Assembly (NCBI GenBank): GCA_017644105.1
Contig: JAEPMD010000007.1
Coordinates: 62,001-126,000, forward strand
Source: Rhizobiaceae bacterium
Lineage (GTDB): Bacteria > Pseudomonadota > Alphaproteobacteria > Rhizobiales > Rhizobiaceae
Reading direction: 5' to 3'
DNA: 64,000 bases
Part shown: piece after piece, positions 45,815 to 54,164 of the stretch
How positions within the stretch are numbered: the stretch's first letter is position 1
Layout of the letters: the number at the start of each line of letters is the position of its first letter
Notes under the pieces: generated by a model
Databases searched by the model: none
What the model saw: only the letters and a program-made list of their open reading frames with translations
Told to the model about the DNA's origin: nothing
Translations under genes and position numbers: made by a program

Positions 45815-46684
45815 TTAAGCCACATTATTGGCTTTTGATCGGCTGCTTAAACCATGGTAGCTCGGCAGCATGGCTTTAATTTTGTTGATCATTACATCAG
45901 GGCTTACAGGTTTTGAGATGTAGTCATCCATGCCAGCGGCGATACAATCTTCCTTGTCACCACGCAAAGCATGTGCGGTGATTGCGCAAATCGGAGTTCT
46001 ATAATTTGAAGATTGTTCCAGCCTTCGAATTTCACGTGTCGCTTCATGTCCGTTCATTACAGGCATGGATACATCCATGAGAACGACGGCGGGCGTAAAC
46101 TTTTCCCAAAGTTCAACAGCTTCCTGACCATTATTGGCAATTTTAAATTCAACGCCGAGATCAAGCAAAATCTGTTTGAAAACGATCTGGTTAACTTCAT
46201 TATCCTCAGCGATCAGCACATCAAGCTTGAAGTCTGAAGCACTTGGGCTGGCTCTATCATCTGCATATTCGAGCATGTCCGGCGACACGTTTAAAAGCTT
46301 TACGATACCCTCTTCGAGCTTCGATGGTGCACAAGGTTTTAAAAGCTTTGCCGAGATTTCATTTGCCAAGGAAGATATTTCACTTCGGATAAATCGATTT
46401 GGTCCAATAGCTAGGATCGGTAAGTCATCAATTGTAGACGTTTTTCGAATGTTTTTGATCAACATTTCCAACTCAGGAGAGGACTTGTCCTGATCAATGA
46501 TGATCAGATCAACAGATGAACCGAGGCTTCTAGCGGTTTCGTAAACTTTTTGAGCTTCGAGAAAAGACGGCGTAGCGCAGGCATCCATGCCCCAACTTGA
46601 GAGCTGCTCAAGGTAAATCTCTTGATCGAGCGATGAACCACCGACTACCAGCACACGATTTGGATTTTTATTTACCGGCGACAT
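45815..46684 (-). CDS. Two-receiver response regulator, N-terminal receiver degenerate
   Basis: A 289-aa protein with two receiver-like domains and no output domain. The second (residues 154-275) is complete: acidic pair E160/D161, phospho-acceptor D204 in VVLMDVSMPV, and K258 in ISKPV. The first (residues 10-130) keeps D64 and K116 but has lost the acidic pair, so it should not take phosphate normally. Such proteins act as phosphate sinks or as partners of hybrid kinases. No kinase is nearby. Confidence 0.85.
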   Translation of the reverse strand: MSPVNKNPNRVLVVGGSSLDQEIYLEQLSSWGMDACATPSFLEAQKVYETARSLGSSVDLIIIDQDKSSPELEMLIKNIRKTSTIDDLPILAIGPNRFIRSEISSLANEISAKLLKPCAPSKLEEGIVKLLNVSPDMLEYADDRASPSASDFKLDVLIAEDNEVNQIVFKQILLDLGVEFKIANNGQEAVELWEKFTPAVVLMDVSMPVMNGHEATREIRRLEQSSNYRTPICAITAHALRGDKEDCIAAGMDDYISKPVSPDVMINKIKAMLPSYHGLSSRSKANNVA

Positions 46685-46972
46685 AGATAATAACGTTTTT
46701 ACTCAAAATTTGCGCATAAATTCAGCTACTTATAAGGCAGTAAAAATGGGGTAAATGTGTAAAAAGAAGATTAATTTTCAAACCAAATATAACCAGCATG
46801 TCTTGATATTAGAATATCATATGCATCACTGGATTTATTTAAAATTATTTTTTCATCTGGTTAATTTACTAGGTTTTATTGCTAAAAGCGCAATTTTCGA
46901 CGATTTCTCATTAAATTCATCGATATTCCCCAAATTCGGGGAATATATTTGCTTAGTTTAATTGAACACCAA
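46685..46972. other. AT-rich intergenic region
   Basis: A 288-base AT-rich gap. It holds a 7-bp inverted repeat TGATATT/AATATCA at 46804-46819 and a perfect 9-bp stem ATATTCCCC/GGGGAATAT with a 6-base loop at 46923-46946. The latter lies just downstream of the VOC gene and may end its transcript; no long T-run follows. I see no gene here. Confidence 0.4.
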
Positions 46973-47356
46973 TTAGGAATAACACACGACTTCAAATTCG
47001 ATTTTGTCATCATCTTTAAAGTAAAAACGCCGCCCTGGTTCATAGTCGCCGTGGCTATGAGGTTCATAACCCAGTTTTTTCACCCTCAATTCCATGTCAT
47101 CAATATCTTTAACGACAATGCCCACGTGATTAAGTCCACCTAAAACCTGATAGGTATTACCTTTTGGCTGGACCTCACCGGGCTTTTTATAAATAGCCGG
47201 ATAGCTTTGGTCTCCGCCAACATGGTAGGTTTCACCGCCATCCATGGCTTCACCGTTCCACCTAATTTTCCAACCAAATAGATCGCATAAACGTTTAGCT
47301 GTCGCTTCTGGGTCGCTCACTGTCACATTGATATGTTCTAAAAACGCTGGGGTCAT
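46973..47356 (-). CDS. VOC-family protein, likely SoxR target
   Basis: A 127-aa glyoxalase-fold protein: LEHINVTVSDPEATAKRLCDLF near the start (metal His) and DKIEFEVVCYS at the end (metal Glu), so both usual metal-ligand positions are present. The ATG at 47356 has GGAG 7 bases before it. Its promoter overlaps a SoxR-type operator (47414-47429), so it should be induced by redox-cycling drugs. Possible roles are detoxifying or binding such compounds. Confidence 0.88.
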   Translation of the reverse strand: MTPAFLEHINVTVSDPEATAKRLCDLFGWKIRWNGEAMDGGETYHVGGDQSYPAIYKKPGEVQPKGNTYQVLGGLNHVGIVVKDIDDMELRVKKLGYEPHSHGDYEPGRRFYFKDDDKIEFEVVCYS

Positions 47357-47403
47357 AATCATCTCCATTTTATTGGTTACTTGAAAAATCCTTGAATATC
47401 TGC

Positions 47404-47434
47404 AAGGTAATTGCTCAAGTTAACTTGAGGTCAA
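47404..47434 (-). promoter_or_regulatory. SoxR operator in a 19-bp-spacer promoter
   Basis: CTCAAGTTAACTTGAG (47414-47429) is a perfect palindrome identical to the core of the E. coli soxS SoxR box. On the - strand it sits in the spacer of TTGACC and TACCTT, which are 19 bases apart, the overlong spacing that MerR-family activators need. The transcript would start near 47397 and encode the VOC protein. Confidence 0.93.
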
Positions 47435-47455
47435 GAACTTTTTTTTAGGAACTTC

Positions 47456-47917
47456 ATGGCGAGAATTGAGACAACTTTATCGATCGGCGAAGTGGCTAAA
47501 CGAACGGGAACAGCAGTATCAGCTATTCGATATTATGATGACGAGGGGCTCATTCGTTCAGAACGAAACAATGCAGGCCAGCGTCGATTTCTTCGCTCTG
47601 AGATACGCAGAGTTTCGTTTATTTTAATTGCACAGGAGTTGGGGTTTAGTCTCAACCAGATCAGAACCCAGCTCGATCAATTACCCGACAAGCGCACACC
47701 AACCAAACGTGACTGGGGAAAAATGAGCAAACACTTTCGCGGCGAGCTAGATAAACGCATTACGCAATTGGAAGAGCTGCGCGACAAACTCGATGGCTGT
47801 ATTGGTTGCGGCTGTCTCTCGCTCGATGCATGTCGGCTTTATAATAAAGATGACCGCGCCGCGCAAAAAGGCGACGGCCCGAGATACCTCATGGGTGATG
47901 TGGCCGAAGTTGATTAG
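47456..47917 (+). CDS. soxR: SoxR redox-sensing transcriptional activator
   Basis: A 153-aa MerR-family regulator with an N-terminal helix-turn-helix (IGEVAKRTGTAVSAIRYYDDEGL) and the 2Fe-2S cluster motif CIGCGCLSLDACRLYN near residue 117, the SoxR signature CxxCxCxxxxxC. Oxidation by redox-cycling drugs activates it. It is divergent from the VOC gene, with its operator between them, so this is a SoxR-target pair without SoxS, as usual outside enterics. Confidence 0.97.
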   Translation: MARIETTLSIGEVAKRTGTAVSAIRYYDDEGLIRSERNNAGQRRFLRSEIRRVSFILIAQELGFSLNQIRTQLDQLPDKRTPTKRDWGKMSKHFRGELDKRITQLEELRDKLDGCIGCGCLSLDACRLYNKDDRAAQKGDGPRYLMGDVAEVD

Positions 47918-47921
47918 TCCA

Positions 47922-48623
47922 TTAAACCGTCAAGTGTGCCCTTACTTCTGATTGGTCCAAACTTTCCGCTGGGCCTTCATGCACCACGGCTCCTCTGTCC
48001 ATGATATAGACCTTGCTCGCGACCTGACGGCAGAATTGCAGATATTGTTCAACGAGCACGATTGCGAGCCCCTGCTCGTCACGTAAGAATTCAATGGCCC
48101 GGCCAATGTCCTTGATGACAGAAGGCTGAATTCCTTCTGTTGGCTCATCCAATACCAATACTTTTGGCTTTGTGACCAATGCCCTGCCAATTGCAAGCTG
48201 CTGCTGCTGACCACCAGATAGATCGCCGCCGCGCCGTGATAACATCTGTTTTAAGACAGGGAACAATTCGAAAATATAATCTGGAATGTTCCGCTCATTT
48301 TTCGGCAGCAATGAGAACCCAGTTTCCAAATTTTCCTGCACAGTCAACATGGGGAAAATATCGCGCCCTTGCGGCACATAAGCAATGCCTTTAGAGGCGC
48401 GCATATGTGGCGCAGCTTTGCCAAATTTATCGCCGTTTAGGACGATATCACCATTTGAGATTGGGTGATGCCCGGTAATGGCTTTCAGCAAAGACGTTTT
48501 GCCCACACCATTGCGACCCATAATGCATGTGATTGATGCTTCATCAGCGCTGACTGATACCTGGTGCAAAATTTGCGCGGCACCATAATGGAGGTCAATT
48601 TTATCAATTTCTAGAACGGCCAT
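47922..48623 (-). CDS. urtE: Urea ABC transporter ATP-binding protein UrtE
   Basis: A 233-aa ABC ATPase with Walker A GRNGVGKTSLLKA, signature LSGGQQQQLAIGRAL and Walker B VLVLDEPTEGIQP. It is the second ATPase of the urt branched-chain-type urea importer and closes the operon urtABCDE. No urease genes follow within the window. The start ATG at 48623 is 9 bases from urtD. Confidence 0.95.
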   Translation of the reverse strand: MAVLEIDKIDLHYGAAQILHQVSVSADEASITCIMGRNGVGKTSLLKAITGHHPISNGDIVLNGDKFGKAAPHMRASKGIAYVPQGRDIFPMLTVQENLETGFSLLPKNERNIPDYIFELFPVLKQMLSRRGGDLSGGQQQQLAIGRALVTKPKVLVLDEPTEGIQPSVIKDIGRAIEFLRDEQGLAIVLVEQYLQFCRQVASKVYIMDRGAVVHEGPAESLDQSEVRAHLTV

Positions 48624-48632
48624 AAGTGATAT

Positions 48633-49373
48633 TTACCTTCCAAGATAGACATCAATGACGTCTTGATTTTCGATAACCTGTTCAAGGCTGCCTTCTGCAA
48701 GCACCGAACCTTCGTGCAACACGGTTACTTTGCAATCGAGATCGCGGATGAATTCCATATCATGTTCAACCACCACGACAGCATGATTTTGCGCCATTTT
48801 TTTGAGCAACTCGACAGTCTTGTTCCGTTCCTGTTTGGTCATCCCGGCAGCGGGTTCATCCACCAGCAAAAGACGTGGTTCTTGTGCGAGCAACATGCCG
48901 ATCTCAAGCCATTGTTTCTGACCATGAGATAATTCGCCTGCAATGCGATCTATTTCATCACTCAAACCAATGTTTTCAGCAAGTTCGACAACTTTTTGTT
49001 TGTCGTCGTTTGAGAATTTATAAAATAACACGGCAAAGGGTGCGCGGTCATTGCGCAAAGCCATCATCAGATTATCTTCAACAGTTTGATCCTCAAACAC
49101 GGTTGGTCGCTGGAACTTTCGACCAATGCCAAGACGGGCGATATCAGACTCGCTTTTCTTGATCAGCGAGACATTCTTTTCACCCCAAATCACATCACCC
49201 ATGTCGGGACGCGTTTTGCCGGTGACAATATCCATAAAGGTAGATTTACCTGCCCCATTGGGCCCAATAATTGCGCGAAGTTCGTTCTCAGCGATCTCAA
49301 AGCTTAAATCATTGATGGCTTTAAAGCCATCAAAGGAAACTGAAATCCCGTTTACATTTAAAAGACTGCTCAT
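48633..49373 (-). CDS. urtD: Urea ABC transporter ATP-binding protein UrtD
   Basis: A 246-aa ABC ATPase with Walker A GPNGAGKSTFMDIVTGKTRP, signature LSHGQKQWLEIGMLL and Walker B LLLVDEPAAGM. The LSHGQ signature and FMDIVTGKTRPD are typical of UrtD. The ATG at 49373 is preferred; an in-frame GTG lies two codons earlier and overlaps the urtC stop. Works with UrtE on UrtB/UrtC. Confidence 0.95.
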   Translation of the reverse strand: MSSLLNVNGISVSFDGFKAINDLSFEIAENELRAIIGPNGAGKSTFMDIVTGKTRPDMGDVIWGEKNVSLIKKSESDIARLGIGRKFQRPTVFEDQTVEDNLMMALRNDRAPFAVLFYKFSNDDKQKVVELAENIGLSDEIDRIAGELSHGQKQWLEIGMLLAQEPRLLLVDEPAAGMTKQERNKTVELLKKMAQNHAVVVVEHDMEFIRDLDCKVTVLHEGSVLAEGSLEQVIENQDVIDVYLGR

Positions 49374-49375
49374 GA

Positions 49376-50548
49376 TCACGCCTTCTTGAATTTATCGACA
49401 AGGCCACCGAGACCTTTAGGCGCATAAAGTGTTGCCAATACGAAGCTCAAACCGAGCAGCACCAACCACCAATCGACCCATTGGATTGTGTAAAAGCCAA
49501 GTGAAATATTCGGGATCTGGCCACCTGTGAAAAAGGAGGATAGTAACGAGACAAATATCGCCCCGATGACCGCGCCATAAAGACACCCTCGCCCGCCGAT
49601 CGCGACCCATACCGCTAGATAGATCGACGCTATTGGCGCAAGTTCAGCCGGATTGATAATACCGGCTTGCGGGTAGTAAATCGCACCGGCAATTGCTGCC
49701 ATGATAGCCGTGATGACAAAGACGAAGAGTTTATAGCCCTCTACATTATAGCCCAAGAACCGAACACGGCTCTCATCATCGCGAATGGCGCGGATAACAT
49801 TACCCAACTTGGATTCCACAATCAGCTTGGCAATGACATAGCAAACACCTAACGCAAAGGCTGATCCCCAAAAGAACCAAAGCGACACATCCGCTTGCGA
49901 GGTCTCTTCAAGCCCTGGAAGGTTCTGCAGCCCAGAAAGACCATTATTGCCGCGCAAACCGCTATCATTTTGGAAAAGATAAAGCGCCAAAGCGAGCGTC
50001 ATGGCTTGTGTTAAAATGGACAGATAAACACCTGTCACGCGTGAGCGGAACGCCAACCAACCAAACACCAGTGCCAAAATACCTGGCACTAAAACGACCA
50101 ATAATAATTGCAGGATGAAGCTATCAGAAAACGCCCAGATGGCAGGGAATTCCGAACCACCGACAACACCGAAAATCTGGACGCCAATGGCGTCGGATAA
50201 CTCTTGCGGCGTCAGCGGAAGAGCTGCTGCTGCATTGGCTTTAAGCACAATGAGCTCGGTTCTGGCATACATCAACCACATGCCAATCATATAGCCGCCC
50301 AGGCCGAAGAACGCGAAATGACCCAGGGAAAGAATACCACAATAGCCCCAGACCAAATCCATCGCGATCGCAGCCAGAGCGAGGCACAGTGTTTTGCCAA
50401 GTGTTTTAACTAGGCTGGTAGAAACAACTCCGATCCCAAAGCCTTCGCTTAAGACGGTCACACCAATCGTAAAGACAGCCAGCATCCCAAGGAATACCAA
50501 TACAGAAGGATGGCGAAGTAGAAATTTTGTCAATACAGCATCTTGCAT
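49376..50548 (-). CDS. urtC: Urea ABC transporter permease UrtC
   Basis: A 390-aa inner-membrane permease with about ten hydrophobic segments in the LivM-like fold, and the WGYCGILSLGHFAFFGLGGYMIG motif near residue 65 that is typical for LivM/UrtC. It follows urtB by 12 bases and overlaps the UrtD start region. It forms the channel with UrtB. Confidence 0.95.
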   Translation of the reverse strand: MQDAVLTKFLLRHPSVLVFLGMLAVFTIGVTVLSEGFGIGVVSTSLVKTLGKTLCLALAAIAMDLVWGYCGILSLGHFAFFGLGGYMIGMWLMYARTELIVLKANAAAALPLTPQELSDAIGVQIFGVVGGSEFPAIWAFSDSFILQLLLVVLVPGILALVFGWLAFRSRVTGVYLSILTQAMTLALALYLFQNDSGLRGNNGLSGLQNLPGLEETSQADVSLWFFWGSAFALGVCYVIAKLIVESKLGNVIRAIRDDESRVRFLGYNVEGYKLFVFVITAIMAAIAGAIYYPQAGIINPAELAPIASIYLAVWVAIGGRGCLYGAVIGAIFVSLLSSFFTGGQIPNISLGFYTIQWVDWWLVLLGLSFVLATLYAPKGLGGLVDKFKKA

Positions 50549-50560
50549 CGTTCTGCCTCC

Positions 50561-52591
50561 TTACGCTTCTGCCGCTCGACCCTTGAGCGCAATGAGCCCT
50601 CGAGGTCTGAACTGAATGAAAATGATGATGAAGATGATCATGTAAGTTTGTGCAGCAAGCGTGTTGGACGGATTGAAATATTCGATGATTTTCTGAAGGA
50701 AACCGATCATCGTCGCACCCGCGAGCGTGCCCCAAATATTACCAACACCACCAACAACAACGGTCATGAAGCTTTGAACAATGTAATCATTACCAAGCTC
50801 GGACGTAACCTTGGCAAATAGGCCAATCGCAACACCCGCAATACCGGCAATGCCACAGCCCAAACCAAAGGTCAGCATGTTGATCTTATCAGGGTCGATC
50901 CCCATGGATGCGGCCATGCGCGGGTTTTGCGTCACTGCCCGTGTTTCCAAACCAAGACGTGTTTTGTTTAACACAAACAAGATCATGCAGAAGAACAAGA
51001 TACCAAGCACAAAGATGGCGATGCGAATCCAACTGATACTGACCACATCATTGATCACCCAAGCGCCATCCAACCAGTCTGGTGCTGTGAGCGGTCTAGC
51101 TTGTGTGCCGAAAATGTTTTTCGCCAATTGTTGAAGTGCAATTGAAATACCAAAAGTTGCCAGAAGTGTCTCAAGCGGACGATTATAGAGATGACGGATT
51201 ACCAATCGTTCCATCAACACACCAGCGGCAAATGTCACCATAAATGCAACAGGTATCCCGATAATGATTGAGATCGTGTAATTGGGCACGATTTGCTGGA
51301 CTACATAACCTGAATATGCACCCATCATGATGAATTCACCATGCGCCATATTGATCACACGCATCACACCGAAGGTAATGGCAAGACCAATCGCCGCCAA
51401 GAAGTAAATCGATGCCAGACTGATCCCATCGAGCGCCAAATCAAAGAACTGATTAAGCGTCACAGACGCATTGATGTCATTAAGCACCTCACGCGCAACA
51501 TCGGTGACTTCTTGATTAGTCTCGACATAGCTTGCATAAAATATATGTTCGCTGATTAACTGATCCTGTTCGTCTTCAGTTAAAAACGCCTCTGCTTTGC
51601 CGAGCAATACAAGATCGGAATAAGCACTATCACGCGCTTCATCACTATCCAGTTCAGAAACATTTAGCTTTCCAATTTTACCGTCTTCGATATTGGCAAT
51701 CAGAATTTCTTTTCGCGCAGCAGGGTCAATTGTTGCCGGCGCAAGATTAGCTTTGACCAACATGTCGTAAGCTGCATCGCGTGTCAGTTCTGTTTGATCG
51801 CCACCCATATCGAGCAAACCGTGTAGACGAAAAGCGCTGCCGTCAGGATTAACACCTGTCTGATCTGGAACGATCACACGGGCAATATTGATATCTTCAG
51901 GTAATGTTTTCGCAACAGCAAGTTTGGTGGTTAGAAGCAGGTTTAGACTTGCGCGAACATCGATAGACAAAGCACCCGAGAAAGAATTGAGCGCTTCGAT
52001 CCGTGCCGCGGGGTCTTCATCGAATTTGATTGTTAGAATTCGTTCTATGCGGGCAAACTCAGCAAGAAGTCCGGCATCTGTTTCTTTTTCAATCGCAATA
52101 CGTAGAGCTTCAAGATGCTCCAATTTTGGATCTCTATTAATGCTCTCGAGGCTTTTTCTGCGTACCTCGACATCAGGATCAGTCAATTGGAATTGTACAA
52201 GACGTGCAGCGAGCAAACCGCGCACACCGCTATTGGGCTTTATTTGTTTAATTTCTTTTTTGGGAACTTCGCCGAGGCCTGTACCGTCGACAACATCTAA
52301 TAAACGGTAGGTTTTCTTGTCATCCGTTTCAACATAAACAAATGCATTGTCGGATTTACGGAACCAAAGTTCTTTCTCCTGCCACTTGTCTAGGAATTCC
52401 GCCGCGCCTTGAAAATTTGTATTTTGGATAGCTTCCAGTACCGGCGATACTGTTTTCGTCGAACTTCTTTGAATAAGCTTATAATTGTCGGACAGCACCT
52501 GTCTAAATGCATCAGCTTCCTGCGCTGTTGTGGCGGATAAGCTCATGACAGCAAGCATCACGCTCATAATAATAGTGAGTAAAAATCGCAC
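50561..52591 (-). CDS. urtB: Urea ABC transporter permease UrtB with a long N-terminal extension
   Basis: A 676-aa protein: signal-like segment (residues 1-25), then about 360 hydrophilic residues of repeated helical character (for example VEVRRKSLESINRDPKLEHLEALRI), then the LivH-like membrane domain from about residue 386 with INMAHGEFIMMGAYSGY and VVGGVGNIWGTLAGA. UrtB proteins of proteobacteria usually have a shorter extension (about 540 aa overall), so this one is unusually long. The GTG at 52591 is chosen because it follows GGGGATC and avoids the terminator hairpin upstream. Confidence 0.93.
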   Translation of the reverse strand: MRFLLTIIMSVMLAVMSLSATTAQEADAFRQVLSDNYKLIQRSSTKTVSPVLEAIQNTNFQGAAEFLDKWQEKELWFRKSDNAFVYVETDDKKTYRLLDVVDGTGLGEVPKKEIKQIKPNSGVRGLLAARLVQFQLTDPDVEVRRKSLESINRDPKLEHLEALRIAIEKETDAGLLAEFARIERILTIKFDEDPAARIEALNSFSGALSIDVRASLNLLLTTKLAVAKTLPEDINIARVIVPDQTGVNPDGSAFRLHGLLDMGGDQTELTRDAAYDMLVKANLAPATIDPAARKEILIANIEDGKIGKLNVSELDSDEARDSAYSDLVLLGKAEAFLTEDEQDQLISEHIFYASYVETNQEVTDVAREVLNDINASVTLNQFFDLALDGISLASIYFLAAIGLAITFGVMRVINMAHGEFIMMGAYSGYVVQQIVPNYTISIIIGIPVAFMVTFAAGVLMERLVIRHLYNRPLETLLATFGISIALQQLAKNIFGTQARPLTAPDWLDGAWVINDVVSISWIRIAIFVLGILFFCMILFVLNKTRLGLETRAVTQNPRMAASMGIDPDKINMLTFGLGCGIAGIAGVAIGLFAKVTSELGNDYIVQSFMTVVVGGVGNIWGTLAGATMIGFLQKIIEYFNPSNTLAAQTYMIIFIIIFIQFRPRGLIALKGRAAEA

Positions 52592-52634
52592 CGAATGATC
52601 CCCTAAGGAAAAAAGGCTTCCCAAGTCCTTTTTT

Positions 52635-52670
52635 AAAAAAATGTTGGGGTCGGCCGAAACCCACCCCAAC
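52635..52670 (-). terminator. Terminator-like hairpin between urtA and urtB
   Basis: Perfect 8-bp arms GTTGGGGT/ACCCCAAC around a 12-base loop, followed on the - strand by ATTTTTTT. It lies 18 bases past the urtA stop and should stop part of the transcripts, leaving more UrtA than membrane parts. Confidence 0.85.
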
Positions 52671-52687
52671 TCGTATTCGACTAACTA

Positions 52688-53980
52688 TTAGTAGTTAGAT
52701 TTGATCTGAACACATGTGTTTGTAGATGTGTTGAACATACCACATTCTAGATCTTTCCAGTCTGACTTCAGCACAGCTGATTCTGGAAGGAAGTCTGTCC
52801 AAGCATCGCCAGGAACTTCGGCAGTTTGTGAGATGATGTCGAACTGACCATCTTCTTGGATCTCACCGATTAGAACCGGCTTAGCCAAGTGGTGGTTTGG
52901 CAACATTACAGCTGTACCGCCAGTTAGGTTCGGGAACTCTTGGCCATACATTGCTGTGCGAACTGCATCAACGTCTGTTGTGCCAGCAGCTTCAACAGCA
53001 TTAACCCACATGTTAAAGCCAATATAGTGAGCTTCCATTGGATCGTTTGTTACACGCTCTTCACCCATTTTAGCTTTCCAAGCTTCGATGAATGATGCGT
53101 TTGCATCAGATTCTGCAGACTGGAAGTAGTTCCATGCAGCCAAGTGACCAACAAGGTTTGCTGTGTCTAGACCAGATAGTTCTTCTTCACCCACAGAGAA
53201 TGCAACAACTGGGATATCGTCAGCTGAAACACCAGCGGCAGCTAGCTCTTTGTAGAAACCGATATTCGCGTCACCGTTAATTGTTGAGATCACGCCAACT
53301 TTTTTACCATCAGCACCAAGCGCAACAACGTCTGCTACGATTTTTGACCAATCAGAATGACCAAATGGTGTGTAGTTCACGAAGATATCGCTTTCAGCAA
53401 TGCCTTTGTCTTTAAGATACTGCTCAAGGATTTTGTTTGTTGTACGCGGGTAAACATAGTCAGTACCCAATAGAGCAAACTTCTCTACGCCCAATTCTTC
53501 AAGATAGTAGTCTGTGGCAGGGATCGCTTGCTGGTTAGGCGCAGCACCTGTGTAGAATACGTTCTTTGAAGATTCTTCACCTTCATACTGAACTGGGTAG
53601 AACAGCAAACCGTTTAGTTCTTCAATCACAGGAAGAACTGATTTACGTGACACTGATGTCCAGTTACCGAAAATAACGTCTGTTTCGTGAACTGTTAGAA
53701 GCTCACGTGCTTTTTCAGCAAAGAGTGGCCAGTCAGAAGCTGGGTCAACAACAACAGCTTCAAGCTGCTTGCCCAATACGCCGCCTTTAGCGTTTTGCTC
53801 TTCAATCAAAAGCAACATTGTGTCTTTCAATGTTGTTTCAGAAATAGCCATTGTTCCAGATAGCGAATGAAGAATACCAACTTTAATGGTATCATCTGCG
53901 GATGCGCTGATTGTCATCGCGCCCGTCGCAAGCATAGATGCCAGAGCAGTCGTTAGTAGTTTTTTTGAAATTCCGTTCAT
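52688..53980 (-). CDS. urtA: Urea-binding periplasmic protein UrtA
   Basis: The 430-aa substrate-binding protein of the importer, with a Sec signal peptide (residues 1-28, LLTTALASMLATGAMTISASA) and the family block VGILHSLSGTMAISETTLKDT near residue 32, GLLFYPVQYEGEESSKNVFYTGAAPNQ near residue 130. The start lies behind TTAGGAGA. It is transcribed from a sigma-54 promoter. Confidence 0.96.
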   Translation of the reverse strand: MNGISKKLLTTALASMLATGAMTISASADDTIKVGILHSLSGTMAISETTLKDTMLLLIEEQNAKGGVLGKQLEAVVVDPASDWPLFAEKARELLTVHETDVIFGNWTSVSRKSVLPVIEELNGLLFYPVQYEGEESSKNVFYTGAAPNQQAIPATDYYLEELGVEKFALLGTDYVYPRTTNKILEQYLKDKGIAESDIFVNYTPFGHSDWSKIVADVVALGADGKKVGVISTINGDANIGFYKELAAAGVSADDIPVVAFSVGEEELSGLDTANLVGHLAAWNYFQSAESDANASFIEAWKAKMGEERVTNDPMEAHYIGFNMWVNAVEAAGTTDVDAVRTAMYGQEFPNLTGGTAVMLPNHHLAKPVLIGEIQEDGQFDIISQTAEVPGDAWTDFLPESAVLKSDWKDLECGMFNTSTNTCVQIKSNY

Positions 53981-54018
53981 GATGTCTCCTAAGGAATTGA
54001 TATTGCGCTATCTGTTAC

Positions 54019-54034
54019 GCAAGCACCGTGCCAA
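54019..54034 (-). promoter_or_regulatory. Sigma-54 (RpoN) promoter of urtA
   Basis: On the - strand TTGGCACG-N4-TTGC gives the -24/-12 pair with exactly 10 bases between the GG and GC doublets. It is 38 bases from the urtA start. This implies nitrogen-limitation control, normally with NtrC as activator; no clear NtrC site is seen upstream. Confidence 0.88.
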
Positions 54035-54082
54035 CTTCCGGAGATGTTAAAGAATCCTTAATCTACGGGGTTTCTACTGTTT

Positions 54083-54122
54083 AAAAAAAAGGCAGAACGG
54101 AAAACAATCTCCTGTTCTGCCT
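54083..54122 (-). terminator. Terminator of the TRAP operon
   Basis: Arms AGGCAGAAC/GTTCTGCCT (perfect 9 bp, 15-base loop) run into eight T on the - strand. It is 42 bases past the large permease stop and insulates the urt promoter. Confidence 0.92.
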
Positions 54123-54164
54123 AAAATTTGACCTAACTAAATTGAATGACTAATATTTAATCAT

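Noticed and set aside
52592-52669. An earlier start for UrtB at 52669
   Set aside because: The extra 26 codons would be encoded by the urtA terminator hairpin and T-tract; the GTG at 52591 has a good ribosome-binding site and starts a signal-like segment.
47922-53980. A complete urea utilisation locus
   Set aside because: Only the urtABCDE importer is present; the next gene past urtE is soxR and no urease gene appears in this window.
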